This document shows, in pieces, positions 47,722 to 60,271 of a stretch of DNA of 64,000 bases. A model generated the notes under the pieces. The model saw only the letters and a program-made list of their open reading frames with translations. It had not been told where the DNA came from and did no database searches. The position numbers and the translations under genes are program-made. The first letter of the stretch is position 1; the number at the start of each line of letters is the position of its first letter. Source of the stretch: Blastomyces gilchristii SLH14081 (taxonomy: Eukaryota; Ascomycota; Eurotiomycetes; Onygenales; Ajellomycetaceae); contig NW_003101652.1 of the NCBI RefSeq assembly GCF_000003855.2, positions 100,366 through 164,365 on the forward strand. Direction: 5' to 3'.

Positions 47722-48227
47722 TAGACTGACCGTGTGACCGTGTCTGGGACCAGGACCAGATTTTTTGATAGTCTCATTACCAATTCGACTGATCCCATTA
47801 CATGGTTTTAACATTAGATAGTAGTCCCATACTGTCTCAGTGGGACTTACTGTCTACTCTTGTCACATTTTTCAAATGAGACCATGATTTTCACTTCTCA
47901 ATTTAAATTATTTTTATTGCTTTAAATGACTTTAAATCTCATTTGAGTGTTATCAAAAAGTGTTACTTTTTAAAAAATTAAAAATAGTCTAAAAAAAACC
48001 TTAAAATGTCTAAAAATAGTAACTTTATATCAAGAATGAGATTAAATGAGATCAAATGAGATCACTTTCTCATTTTTTTCAAGTCATGATTTCATTTTAA
48101 GATCTGATATATAGTCACTTTACATGTTTTTTTAATAGTCAGTCTCAGCAGGATTCATGCCAAGAAATGTATGAGACTAGATCAAATGAAATCAAACATG
48201 AAATTCATGATCTCAGTGACTAGTCTA
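47722..48227 (+). mobile_element. MITE copy C (506 bp), little mutated
   Basis: Starts tagactgaccgtgtgaccg, ends gactagtcta. TSD ctcctcat / cttctcat with one C/T change. Keeps gggaccaggaccag and similar, so it is close to ancestral. Sits in the upstream region of the chromodomain gene. Confidence 0.93.
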
Positions 48228-49095
48228 CTTCTCATCATCTTCATTGTAGTCGCGGGATTGTGTATTTATAGCTATGAACATCGATGTATCTGATGAGTCG
48301 GAATTGACATAGAAGAGACTATGCAGTGAATTTCAATTATTATCACCTGTATTAATATGCAAATCTAGATTCTGATTCTGAATATCTGTTATCTTCACAT
48401 TTGAGCTGATTACTTAACTTTCAAGTATCTTAGATAACTTCTTGTTAATTAGCTTCTCATTCTTATCAGTTCACTTTTCAATTGCAGGTTACTGAGTATA
48501 AAAAACCAGCATTCACTGAAATTTTATACCTGATACTGTGATGTTTGAATTGAAATGAAGAAACATTATGAGAGCGGTGATTTAGTCAGCTGAATACAAT
48601 AGAGAAATGAAGTAACAAAGTAGTGAATTTAAAAGAGTTGTAGAAGACTCAAGTTGTTTTGAAATGAAAGAAAAATTCAGCTTTTCTGAATCTTCAGAGT
48701 GAGAAAGAAATATGCTGAAATATCTTTTCAATCTTTAAAACTGATGTCTCACTGAGATCTCACAGCTGACTTATTCTAGATAGAAACTATCAGCAGTGCA
48801 GAAATATTAATATGAATAATTAAATTAAGAATCATTTATTTATTGAACTTTGTACTTAAATGTAATCTCTAGAGAGTTTTAATATATTGTTAGTAAAGTA
48901 AGATTAATACTCTTCTTTACACTCTGACTAACATAGCTCAGCTGAAACTGTTCATTAGCATAATACAAATATTTCACTTATAACATCAATGATTGAGCTG
49001 ATGATAAGCTGAAAGACAGATACAGTATAAGTACCTGTAAAGATCTGAAGATAAATTAAGAACAGAGATTTTAACTCAGAGAGCAGAGCTATACA
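48228..49095. other. Mutated DNA between MITE copies C and D
   Basis: Unmutated for about 80 bp beyond the MITE (gtagtcgcgggattg), then AT-rich and mutated. No gene or element recognised. Confidence 0.5.
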
Positions 49096-49601
49096 TAGAC
49101 TGACTGTGTAACTGTGTCTGAAATTAGAATTAGATTTTTTAATAGTATTATTATTAATTCAACTGATCTTATTACATAGTTTTAATATTAAATAGTAGTT
49201 TTATACTGTCTTAGTAAGACTTACTGTCTACTCTTATTATATTTTTCAAATGAGATCATGATTTTCACTTCTTAATTTAAATTATTTTTATTGCTTTAAA
49301 TGACTTTAAATCTCATTTAAGTATTATCAAAAAGCATTACTTTTTAAAAAATTAAAAATAGTCTAAAAAAAATCTTAAAATATTTAAAAATAGTAACTTT
49401 ATATCAAGAATGAAACTAAATGAGATTAAATGAGATTACTTTCTCATTTTTTTCAAGTCATGATTTCATTTTAAGATCTGATATATAGTCACTTTACATG
49501 TTTTTTTAATAGCTAGTCCCAGCGGGATTCATGCTAAGAAATGTATGAAATCAGATTAAATGAGATCAAACATGAAATTCATAATCTCAGCAGTCAGTCT
49601 A
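49096..49601 (+). mobile_element. MITE copy D (506 bp), strongly mutated
   Basis: Perfect 8-bp TSD gctataca (49088-49095 and 49602-49609). Aligned to copy C nearly every difference is C-to-T or G-to-A (gggaccaggaccag has become gaaattagaattag). The far end keeps tagtcccagcggg unmutated. Confidence 0.95.
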
Positions 49602-49675
49602 GCTATACAGCAGTGTAGATATTATTATAAAGAGGGCGAAAATTTACATTAAATCAGGCTACTGCTTGCAGTCTT

Positions 49676-50181
49676 TAGACTGACTGCTGAGATTATGAAT
49701 TTCATATTTAATCTCATTTAATCTGATCTCATACATTTCTTGGCATGAATTCTGCTGAGACTGACTATTAAAAAAACATGTAAAGTGACTATATATCAGA
49801 TCTTAAAATAAAATCATAACTTGAAAAAAATAAGAAAGTAATCTCATTTAATTTCATTTAATTTCATTCTTAGTATAAAGTTACTATTTTTAGACATTTT
49901 AAGTTCTTTTTTAGACTATTTTTAATTTTTTAAAAAGTAACACTTTTTGATAATGCTTAAATGAGATTTAAAGTCATTTAAAGCAATAAAAATAATTTAA
50001 ATTGAGAAGTGAAAATCATGATCTCATTTGAAAAATGTGATAAGAGTAGACAGTAAGTCTCACTAAAACAGTATGAGACTACTATCTAATGTTAAAACCA
50101 TGTAATGGAATCAGTTGAATTGGTAATGAGACTATCAAAAAATCTGGTCCTAGTCTCAGACACAGTCACACAGTCAGTCTA
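49676..50181 (-). mobile_element. MITE copy E (506 bp), inverted partner of copy D
   Basis: Perfect TSD gcagtctt (49668-49675 and 50182-50189). Opposite orientation to copy D and only 74 bp away, so the two could pair over about 500 bp each. Confidence 0.95.
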
Positions 50182-50189
50182 GCAGTCTT

Positions 50190-51384
50190 TTTACTTCTTT
50201 ATCACATTGAACAAGTCTCATATTCTGCATGTCAAAAGCTGACCAAATCCTGATAAATTAAGAGAGAAATTATGCATTGTCTGTTATCTTGTGATACCAG
50301 CTGTCATATTCTGCAGTGAGTGCAGGTGAATCACAGCCTTTCTCACTTCTTATTTTCTAGACTGTAGTATCAACTGATGATGTTCTTGTCCTGCTTATCA
50401 TGTGTTCCCTGATGCTTCAATACACTTCCCTGTCGCACAAGCAGGTATCTCCAGTAGACAAATCCCTTGATTCATCTAGCTGAGACATGCAGTGTAAAGA
50501 TGGGTGACTCTGACATCACATCGCAATTTGACATCATCCCTGTCTCTTTGCTTAATTCTAGCGCCAGGACACCAGGGCTGGATCCCAATCTCCATTGAAG
50601 GCCTTCATTGTCGTTGATTCAGCATCTTACTACTGGCCAGGAGGCAACTGTAGCATGACCAAGAATTCACCCGCACTGGGGTGATGTCCACGTCACCCCA
50701 TCGCCACGCCGCGAGGGCTGGATATGTAGGAAAATTTATTTCCTTCACCGTGACACGACACCATGCCCCTGCCACTGGAGAAGGGAGAAACCCCCGCTGG
50801 GCAGGGGCGCAAGACCGGGCCTGGCCACCAGGGAATGCATGTCCAGGCAGCAGAGAGAGAGCCTGACAGAATCTCCAGGGTGGAAGACAAATGCGCCCTG
50901 CACTGTCATCAGCCATTCAATCTCAATATCTGACCGCGTACTGTGTAGAAGGACCGTAGAGAGAGTAGAGACAGAGGAATGTGAAGAGCGCAGCATGGGA
51001 CCCGGAGAAGGAAGGGTGGGTAATTCTACAGAAGATGGATACAGCGTAGAGAGCATGGGGTGGGGGGGAGAACAATGGAATATTTCAGGGCCGGGGCGCA
51101 CGGTGACGACCCAGCGGGCTTGAGTGTGAGCGAGGGCGAGCATGAGTGAGGGTGGGTGAGCGTTGGTGAGAGCGGAGTTGAATGAGGGCGAGGGAGGGCG
51201 AGGGAGAGGGTGAGGGTAAAATGGCAGCGGAGCGAGGTCGTTAGAACGGCAAGAGATGCGGGTTTATATAGACAGGTGTGATTTAGCTGGGGTCGGCGCG
51301 GCGGACCGCAAGCGCAGAAGGGACGGCCGTTTTCCGCATCGGGAAGGGCCATTTCCCGCCTGGGAGGCTCTCAAAGGCGGATAA
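50190..51384. other. Transition, then a GC-rich unmutated island
   Basis: Lightly mutated to about 50410, then unmutated and GC-rich to 51384, where it flips within a few bases to AT-rich mutated DNA. Contains a purine-rich gagggcgag-type tract (51121-51240) and, on the minus strand, a tatataaac-like box near 51262-51272 followed by a C/T-rich leader. This reads as a promoter region pointing left; coding content is uncertain (next entry). Confidence 0.5.
50745..51143 (-). CDS. Possible small or partial gene, 132 codons
   Basis: ATG at 51143 follows the TATA-like box and C/T-rich leader at an ordinary distance. The peptide is Ser/Pro/Leu-rich at first, then has a more protein-like stretch, SDIEIEWLMTVQGAFVFHPG. 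No family recognised. Another frame is open over the second half, so introns or no gene at all are possible. Confidence 0.3.
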   Translation of the reverse strand: MLALAHTQARWVVTVRPGPEIFHCSPPHPMLSTLYPSSVELPTLPSPGPMLRSSHSSVSTLSTVLLHSTRSDIEIEWLMTVQGAFVFHPGDSVRLSLCCLDMHSLVARPGLAPLPSGGFSLLQWQGHGVVSR

Positions 51385-52199
51385 CATTAAAAATATATTA
51401 ATATTATGAATATTAATGTTGAAAAAATGTTGATACTTATACATTATAGTGATTTATAAATCATGATAGTTAAATATATATATATATATTATTTCTGACA
51501 TTGATTACAACTTACAAAATAATTTTTGAAAACTCAAAATTAATTTCAATTATTATTTAACAGCTATCAAGTCTATAACTAACTAATATAGAAAAGAAAA
51601 AAACTTTTTCTACTTATTATCTTTCTTCTCTTTCTCATTCTTCTTATTATTCTTTATAATTCACTTCTTATTCTTATTCTTCTTCTTCTTCTTCTTCTTA
51701 TCTGAGATAATAATTATCTTAAAATCTCTCTTCACTATCTTCTCAGAGAAGAGTTCTTACTGCTCTCTCTTAGCTAGATTAATCTATGTCTCAAAATCCT
51801 GCATTTTCTGATCTACTGTCTCAGGTTCTTCTTCAGTAGTAAGTAGATTAATATACTCAGAGAGTAGAGCTGTCTTCTCAATATTCTGAATTATAAAGTG
51901 TATTTAACATCTGAATAAGATCTCAATTCTCTTCTTCTCTATCAGCTTCTACTAATCAATTAAAGAATAAAAGTATTATTAAAAATTATTATCTTTTAAT
52001 AAATAAAAAACTTATCAGTTTTAGCTTCTTTATCTTCTACTTTAATACTCTCTCAATCTTCTTTTATTATTATTTATTTATAGTAATACTCTTCTTCTCT
52101 CTCTCTTTCTTTATCTTAGTTTTAAATCATTCTCAGAACTTCTTCTAATCTTATCACTACTATATAAGACTCTTTACTATCTTCTTTTTTATTCTCTTG
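51385..52199. other. Mutated AT-rich DNA, pyrimidine-rich on plus strand
   Basis: Long tct/ttc runs (including a ttc microsatellite at about 51678-51699). The reverse strand would encode Lys/Glu-rich protein; transposon origin is likely but no domain was identified. Confidence 0.45.
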
Positions 52200-52384
52200 N
52201 NNNNNNNNNNNNNNNNNNNNNNNNNNNNNNNNNNNNNNNNNNNNNNNNNNNNNNNNNNNNNNNNNNNNNNNNNNNNNNNNNNNNNNNNNNNNNNNNNNNN
52301 NNNNNNNNNNNNNNNNNNNNNNNNNNNNNNNNNNNNNNNNNNNNNNNNNNNNNNNNNNNNNNNNNNNNNNNNNNNNNNNNNNNN
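52200..52384. other. Assembly gap (185 N)
   Basis: A run of N of non-standard length, probably an estimated gap in repeat DNA. Confidence 0.99.
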
Positions 52385-52473
52385 TAATTCACAGAATCAC
52401 AGAATATTTGAAGAGAGATAATATAATTGATTTTAATAAGTATTAAGAAAAGATAAAGACAGAGAAGATAATC

Positions 52474-52580
52474 AGTAATAATATAATAGTAATAGTAATA
52501 ATAATGATAATAATGATAATAATAATAATAATAGTAATGATAGTGATGATAATGATGATAATAATAATAATAATAATAAA
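52474..52580. repeat. AAT/GAT microsatellite
   Basis: Imperfect trinucleotide run (ataatagtaat, gataataat) just after the assembly gap, which may explain the gap. Confidence 0.85.
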
Positions 52581-54058
52581 AGAAGAAGTGTATTAAAATA
52601 TATTATTAACTTATCAAATATAAAGAGACTTAAAGAAAATATTAACAGCTTTCAGAGATGTACAGAAACAGCTACAGTGTTATATAGTAATATTATCTTT
52701 ATTCAATGTATACATTATTGATATTCTTTGTATGCAGTTATTATATAATCTATATCAGAAATACATGCAGAAAACAGATCTTTATTACTAGAGAGAATAA
52801 TTACAGTGATTCTCTGTTTTTATATTATAAAGATAAGTTATTTTTATTTCTTTCTTCTCTCTTTTCTCTTCTTCAATCAATCACTAATTTCAAGCTGATA
52901 TGAAAACTATTAAAACACTCTCAGAAACTCTTAAATTAAAGAGTATAGACTAATTAAATTTTAAATATAGAAGAAATTAAATTATTCTCTACAGATTCAA
53001 TTACTTATTCTTCTTCTTAATAAAACAGTAGTCATATTCTCTTCTTCCCTTCAATTAAATGAAACAAGATCCGCGAAAAGCGAGTATCATATCAGATTAT
53101 AATAACTAATACAGTCTCAGTATACAGAGCTATATATATACAGTGTATACTGAACTAAGAGACTGTGTGAGTTACAAATCAGCAGCAGTATCTCAAGAAG
53201 AGCTGTGCAGTATAAGAAAGTTATAACTCTTAGTTATATATACAGAGAGTGAATCACTGCAGTAAGTGCATATATATTATATAAAAGTAATACTTTTTAA
53301 TAACACTCAGTCTCTGATATTATAAAAATAATGTCTCTTTATAAGATCTATTTTTATCAGAAGTCAGAGAATTTTATATTTCTTAAAACTATCTTCACAT
53401 ATTTTATCTGTGAAATTAATGAAGAGAATTAATAATTTCAGCATTCTGCTCTTAATATTATTCAAGTGATAGCAGAGTTCATTCTAATCACACTTTTTAA
53501 GTGTATATTTTCTAATTATTCACATTTATACAGATATATACTAATTATTTATTAAATAATATTAAGATAATAACTTATTACAGCTGTGTTATTCTTACTA
53601 TAAGAAATATACAGTTAATAATAAATATTGTAAAGACTCTAAAAACTGAGTATTTTAAGAATACTGCAGCTCTGCAATCTTGATTTTTTTTATTTTTATT
53701 TTTTTTTGTATTTTATATTTTTTTATAATTAAAATTATATAAATTATAATCTATGTTTAGAAAAGTAATAATACTTAATAATACTCTCTATTAAATTTTT
53801 AACAAATAAGCACTATGTTATAATATTATGTAAGTGAGAAATAATTTCATAATTTTATTTAATATTATTCTCAATAATAAGATCAGAATAAAAATATAAC
53901 TAAGAATTTAAATATATTCTTTATCTGAGACTAGATTTTTATTTAAAAAGTGAATCTGAAATCTTTAATATTTAAAATAATATGATTTGAAATTAATATA
54001 ATGATTATAAATTATAATTAGAAGTAATACTTTTAAATAATATAATAACTGTAAAGTT
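52581..54058. other. Mutated AT-rich DNA, no gene seen
   Basis: Extremely AT-rich, with poly-T at about 53685-53710. An isolated unmutated patch (gatccgcgaaaagcgag at about 53070-53087) stands out. Element identity unknown. Confidence 0.45.
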
Positions 54059-54095
54059 TGATTCTGATCTCAGACACGGTCACACAGTCAGTCTA
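54059..54095 (-). mobile_element. MITE copy H, terminal fragment
   Basis: Only the last 37 bp or so (ctgatctcagacacggtcac ... gtcta) match the family. The next 8 bp, gctatcag, equal the LTR sequence expected at that point, so it is the surviving end of an insertion into a Gypsy-1-family LTR; the other end is lost or too diverged. Confidence 0.7.
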
Positions 54096-54162
54096 GCTAT
54101 CAGTACATATCATATCAAGCTGCAAACACTTGAATAATCGCCTGCAAGCACTTATTCTTACA
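54096..54162 (+). repeat. Gypsy-1-family LTR fragment (3' end)
   Basis: Matches the last 67 bp or so of the Gypsy-1 LTR and ends tcttaca. It keeps cgcctgcaagcac, so it is lightly mutated. The rest of the LTR is missing left of the MITE fragment. Confidence 0.85.
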
Positions 54163-54170
54163 CTTACACT

Positions 54171-54250
54171 GCCAGTATGACTCAGTTGATAAGACTGATA
54201 ATCAAGACCGCACACATTAGAGATGTGTGAGTTTGAATCTCATCACTAGC
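54171..54250 (+). ncRNA. tRNA-like 5' end of the LINE with A and B boxes
   Basis: 80 nt starting exactly at the TSD. The ends can pair as a tRNA acceptor (gccagt... with ...cactagc). An A-box-like tgactcagttgat and a B-box/T-arm gagtttgaatctc (ancestrally gGGTTCGAATCCC-like) are at the right spacing. A possible long variable arm is cacacat-tagag-atgtgtg. The anticodon arm is not convincing, so this is a tRNA-derived (SINE-like) head and not a working tRNA. Confidence 0.6.
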
Positions 54251-55088
54251 ATCTGCCACTTCTTACTCATAAAAGCTCTCATGTAATAGAGGCTGAGTCT
54301 AATTAGTAAGACTTAGTACAGAGTAGAACTCTCTACTGCAAGCCAAGTCACTAGTTAAGCAAGATTCTGTGAACACTCATCAGAGTCAGTATAGAGTGTC
54401 AATATCTTACTATTCTACTATACATCTGTCAAGATTCTAATGATATAGAGCTAAGCCTAATGTAGTGATTATACACTACTTAAGCAAGTTTCTAACTAGA
54501 GCTGTCATCAGAGTCTAGCTTTCTCTCAAATACAGAGAATGATTTTGAAAATCACCTGACTAGCAGACTTAGATGCATATCTAGGCTCTAGACAGAGCAC
54601 TCTGATAGGCTAGAGCCTGCAAGCTCACTGTCAAGCTCTAATACTGACAGGGAGAACTGCAGTCATCAAGTCTATGATTAGTTTCTAACACAGAGTGAGA
54701 TCATAACAGCTGATTAATAGATCTATAAGTATCTAATGAGACTGAGATTAGCAACTGAAAGCTTGATGTGTACATTATCAAGTGAGCAGTGACAGTCACT
54801 AACTAATATCTCTGGAAATTAGTGACTGGTCTGAGAGAACAGACACAGTGATCAGTTAATTATAGAAGGTTAAATGTAATTAGCTTAAGATGCATTCTGC
54901 AGGTGACTAGCGCCCGTAGTCAGGACATATTGCACAGAAATAAGCTAAACTCAAACCTTATTTTCAGAATTAGAAATGAAATCAATCAGCAGTTCTTTTC
55001 TCAGTTAATAAGTGATATTGAAGTTTAAAAACCAGTTATAGCTTCAATTGAGTTATTCTTCTTTGAAAACTTCATCATTCTGATCACA

Positions 55089-55976
55089 ATGCCTGAATTC
55101 AGTGCAGAATTTCTTATTCAGAATGAGAATCTCTGAAAGTTAATAGTAGAATCTCTGTTAAATACAACAATTCTATCTAAGAGAGATGAAAAGTAGAGTA
55201 AATTCATTCTTCATAATATTTCAGTTGAAATCTTTGACTGTGAGAAAGAAATGCTACTTCTTAAAAATGAATTGAAAGAATACAATTCTATTCAACTGAG
55301 AAAAGAGCCTGTGTGACTTAATTCAATTGAGTTCAGACAGAGTAGAAGAAATGCCTCTGTTCTAGTGTATATAAAAACACTTGAACAATCAAGAATCTCT
55401 GAAGTAAGAGTAGCAGATTTGAAAATGAGAGTTCATGAATACAAAGACTCAAGAATGAATCTCAAAGCTCAAACACAGTGTTCAAACTGTCAAAGATATG
55501 AACACTTTGCAATCTCTTATTTCAGAGACTCAAAATGTGCATTCTATGCTAGAGATCATAAAACTAGTGAGCATAATTGTGAAACATGCTTAAAAAGAGA
55601 TGAAATATATTAATATACTCTGCTTAAGTGCTTCAATTGCAAAGAAAAACATGCATCTAGCTTAAAAGAATGTGTATTTACTTCAAGAACTCAGAAGAAC
55701 TGGAGAAAAGATGAAGCTCAAAGTGAATCTAAAACTGAAGAGAAAAGTCAAGCTAGTAAATCTACAATTACAAGCTCAAAAAGAAGAAATTCTCAACTAT
55801 CTAGATCTTCAAACTTCAACTCTTCAGCTAAGTGTAAACAGAATTTGAATTCTCAAACTTCTATTAAGATTAGAGAATTGAGAAATGACTCTGATAATAA
55901 ACTAGATATAATGCAAGCAGTTGAGATTTCTACTTTTCAAAATAGTTATAATCTACTATCTGATGATAGAAATTAG
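55089..55976 (+). pseudogene. LINE ORF1 (gag-like, CCHC)
   Basis: ATG at 55089, 295 codons to TAG at 55974, with in-frame TGA codons and a TAA at 55611. The centre has three zinc-knuckle-like motifs: CSNCQRYEHFAISY (last Cys to Tyr), a CAFYARDHKTSEHNC unit, and CFNCKEKHASSLKEC. The C-terminal part is Ser/Lys-rich. ORF1 proteins of this type bind element RNA. Confidence 0.8.
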
Positions 55977-56029
55977 ATTCTACTCTATCTCTACTCTCTC
56001 TTAGTATGGATATACAACAAAAACAACAA

Positions 56030-59000
56030 AAAAAAGTTTAAAAACTCTTCAAAAATCACATTTATTCAAAATAATGTGAATAGAAACTTAAATTGCATTT
56101 ATTCTTGTCTTCAGATTGCATTTGAATAAAAAGTTGACTTTATACTTCTTCAAGAATCAAACTTTGATACTGAGTAAAAGTACATCATTTCTCATTCAAG
56201 CTATTACTACTTTCTCTCTGAAAAATCTGAGATAAAATCAAGAGTAGTGATTTATGAGAGAAAAAGATCAAGATATCAATTTAATTTGAGATTTGATATC
56301 ATATCTGACTCTGATATTCTAGTGAGTGATATTATAGATAAAGAGAATGAGTTTGATACTATTCAACTTATAAATATCTATAATGAAAAGTCATTGAAAG
56401 AAAACAATAATATCTGAATAATTGATAGAGAATTTTTGAATATAACTCTCTTAAAAAACTCTATAATTGCAGGAGACTTCAATACACATCATCCCTGATG
56501 AAACTCAGAGTGCATAAGAGCAGTAAGAGCAGATAAACTGATTGAATGAACTTTTAAGCATTCAATAGATTTAGTTAACAAGTCTGATCAACAAACATTC
56601 TTTAGAAAAGACATGAAATAGAAATCTATTATAGATCTAACTTTCATATCATAAAATCTAATTGAAAAAAGACTTATAAACTGATTTATTGATTCAAATG
56701 AAACCTCAGAATCAGGTCATGAGATCATTCAATTTGATATTGAACTGAGTGAAAAATAAAGAAGTGAAAATTCTCTTCTCTCTAATCAGTATAACTTTGA
56801 AAAAGCTGATTGAAAAGCAGTTGAAGAAAGAGTAAAACAGCTGAAATCTGAAAGATAGAGTGAGCTTTATTGAAATCAAAGTCAAGATATCTCAAATGAA
56901 ATGCTTGAGAATAGAGTAAAGCTGATTACATCTATTCTTCTAACAAGTATTGAAGAAAATATTCCAAAGAAAAAGTCTTCTGAGTATTTCAAATCTTGAT
57001 GAAATGAGAATATCACTTCTAAAAGAAAGCAACTAGCCACTGCTAAGAGAGAGTGAAAGAATAACTTAATATTTAATGAAGAGTTCAAAGCTATTCAAAA
57101 TGAATATTTTTCAGATATTAAAAAAGTCAAAACAGATTACTGGAACAAATTTCTTGAAAAAGCACAAGAAAAAGAAGTTTTTAAAGCCTTCAACTATACT
57201 AAAACAAGAAGTGTAGCAAAGCTTTCAACCTTAGAATATGAATTTCAGAATGAATTGTATACAGCAAACTCTTTTGAGGAAAAATGTCAAGCTTTTATAA
57301 GAATTCTCTTTCAAAACTCATCACATTTAGAAGAGAAGAATATGTCATTTCATGAATATATTAATGAAAATAACTGGGAATGGCCTGAGCTTACAGGTGA
57401 TGAACTAGAGTCAGTAATATTCTCAAGTTCAATTAAAACTGCTGCAGGGCCTGATTCAATTAATCATTTAATTATTCAAAACACATATTTCTACTTGAAG
57501 AATGAATATTTTAAGCTCTTTTTTAATCTCTTAAGAAATGATTATCATTCTGAATGCTGGAGAGAAGCTACTGGAGTAATCCTTACAAAACCTAATAGAA
57601 AAGCTTCAGTTTCTAAGTTATATAGAGTAATATCTCTGTTGAACTGTTTGAGAAAAGTTCTAGAAAAGATAATAGCTACTAGATTATCTTTTATAAGCTC
57701 TATTAGTGATTCTCTTCTATTTAATGAACAAATAAGAGGTAGAAAATAATGTTCTGCAATTGACACTGTTCTCTCAGTTCTTCATAATATTCAAGTAGCA
57801 AAGCATGAAGACCTGGTCTCAACTGCAGTTTTTATTGATATAAAAGATGCATTTGATCATGTTTCAAAGTCTAAGATGATTCAAACTTTGAAGATGTTAA
57901 AACTGCCACTTTCTCTAATAAAATGAGTTGATTGTTTCATATCTAAAAGAATTATACAACTATTCTTTGATGAAAGAAAACAAGATAAAACTGAGATAAA
58001 AATAGAAGTATCACAAGAATCTTCAATCTCACCTGTTTTATTTGCAATATACACTGCATATTTATTCAAGAATAGAGAGATGAAAATAGTGAGATCTTCA
58101 AGTTATGTAGATGATATTAGTCTTCTCTACAGTTCAAAGACAATCAAAGAGAATTTAGAAGTGATTGAGAAAGCAGTAAAGAAAATCTTTGTTAAAGCAG
58201 ATATCAATCTAATTCAATTTAATATGAATAAAACTGAGTTAATTCACTTTTTTTCCAGATTTAATGAGAAAGAACTAAGTCTAACTCTTCTAAATAAAGA
58301 GATTAAACCCAGTTTGAATGTCAAATGACTAGGAGTATGGTTAAACTCCAAGTTGAATTTTAAATATCATATTCAACAAAGAATCATCAAGACAGAGAGA
58401 CTACTGAATAGTATAATCAGACTATTAAATACTGAGAGAGGTTTATCTTTTTAGGCTATGAGACAGTTGTACATAGCCTGTATTACCTCAGTAGCTGATT
58501 ATGAAGTTCAAGTTTGATGAAACAATCAAGATAACTTCACTGAACTGTTTCAAAGTCTACAAAACAGAGCTTTGAGAAGAATTCTGAGAGCATTCAAATC
58601 ATCTTCTATTAAAGCAATGGGAATTGAAGCCTCAATTTCACCTTCTGCTATTTAATTTGAAAAGGCCTGTATAAACTATGCTCTGAGAGTCATAAAGATG
58701 TGCTCAAATCATATAATCAGAGAAAGAGTCTCTTCTTCATTTCCATCAGTTAACTCAGGAAATGAACTGGATTGAAATAGATTTCTTGATTGAAATGAGA
58801 ATAATGCTTTAAAGAAAATGCCCTCTCAACTGTATAGACTATGTTCACTTATTAAGAATCAATTTTCTTCATTAAATGTTGAGAAAATTGATCATGAGAA
58901 GATATCTCTCTGAAGAGAAAAGCTGAAATCTCTCATAGACTTATAAATAAGTGAACTATCTAAAGAGAGAGAATATGAACAGCATTTGAAGAAGATCTCT

Positions 59001-59951
59001 ACAATCAATATAAAAGACTCTATTCTGATTTACTCAGATGACTCAAAAAATGAGAATTTGAATAGATTAGATGCAGGCATTGCTTATACTGAAGATAATA
59101 TCAATTTTATCTCAGATTTCTGAAATTTAGACTGTGAATCTGAAGTCTTTGATGCTGAACTATTTGTAATAGTGAAAGCTTTCAAACTCATTGAAATAAA
59201 ATCTCATAAAAGAGGAAATAGTTTGAAAGAGACATGAATATTCTCTGATAGTCAAGCTGCTTTAAAAAGACTTAGAAATAGTCAGATTTATAATGATCAA
59301 ATGAATCTTGACCTGATTTTAAACTCTGTTTTGAAAATTCAAAAGAGAAGAATATCTAAACTGATAATTCACCTGTATTGAGTTCCTGCTCATATGAATA
59401 TTCATGGCAATGAATTGGCTGATTCAGCTGCAAAAAAGGGTTCAGAATTAAGCAGATCTATTCAAAAAACAGTGTCCTGGTCTTTCATAAAGAGAAAGAT
59501 AAAAGAATCTTGTTTAAATAAGTGAAATAAAAGCTGGCAGAAACAAAAGAAGAGCATACATTATTCAAGATTTAAGACAAAATCAAAGTGAAAATCTTGT
59601 TCAATTAAATGCAAAAAGAAAATATTCTCATTCATAATTCAGCTAAAACTAGAACATGGTTATTTCAAATTCTATATACAAAGATTTGATGATAGATTTA
59701 ATTCAACAGAGTGCTCATCCTGTAATACAAATGAGAATTCTGAGTATATTGTAATGCATTGTGCATTATACAATAGTCTCAGAGTCAGATTAAAGAAGAA
59801 GTATAATTTAAATCAATTAAATATGAGGTTCTTATTCTCAACTGAGACAGGACTTAAATACTTAATAGACTTTCTATCAGAAACTCAAGCAGCTACAAGA
59901 AAATGACTCAACTCAGAAGTATCTGAATATGAAGAGATGAAAATTGATTAG
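56030..59951 (+). pseudogene. LINE ORF2 (endonuclease-RT-RNase H)
   Basis: Endonuclease: AGDFNTHHP near 56469, IDLTF near 56633, SGHEI near 56713, as in APE-type nucleases. RT: TAAGPDSINHLII near 57437, RVISLLNCLRKVLEKII near 57622, VFIDIKDAFDHV near 57830, SSYVDDISLLYS near 58099. RNase H: IYSDDSKNEN near 59029, DSQAALKRL near 59247, VPAHMNIHGNELADSAAK near 59384. Stop TAG at 59949. Nonsense codons are mostly TGA at expected Trp. Confidence 0.88.
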
Positions 59952-60248
59952 ATATAGTCTGTTAAAACAGCTATACACTATCTTTTAATAATTTTATTTT
60001 GTTATAGTCTTTCTTTACTGTACTTGTTTCTTTCTGTTCTTTTCTATCTATCTATTTAATGTGTCTATCTTTAGAACTATGTTCTCTTTTCCTTTGTCAT
60101 GATGTTTTCAAATGATTTCAAAGTATTAATAGGTGTTGAAATACTGCAATTTGTAAACAGTTTTTGTATTCTGAGCTGGAATTTTCTGATTTTGCATATC
60201 TGAAATTGATAAGTGTATAATAGTTGACTCTATAGATATAGGAAAAAC

Positions 60249-60271
60249 CCTGAGAACTAAAGGTTCTCAGG
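60249..60271 (+). other. LINE 3' UTR hairpin
   Basis: A perfect 9-bp stem, cctgagaac / gttctcagg, with loop taaag, about 60 bp before the (aat)n tail. It keeps CC and GG where surrounding DNA has almost none. Many LINE reverse transcriptases recognise a 3' stem-loop of their RNA, so a role in priming is possible. Confidence 0.6.

Noticed and set aside
54171..54250. A functional tRNA gene
   Set aside because: No good anticodon arm, mutated acceptor and T-arm positions, and it begins exactly at the LINE TSD, so it is part of the element.
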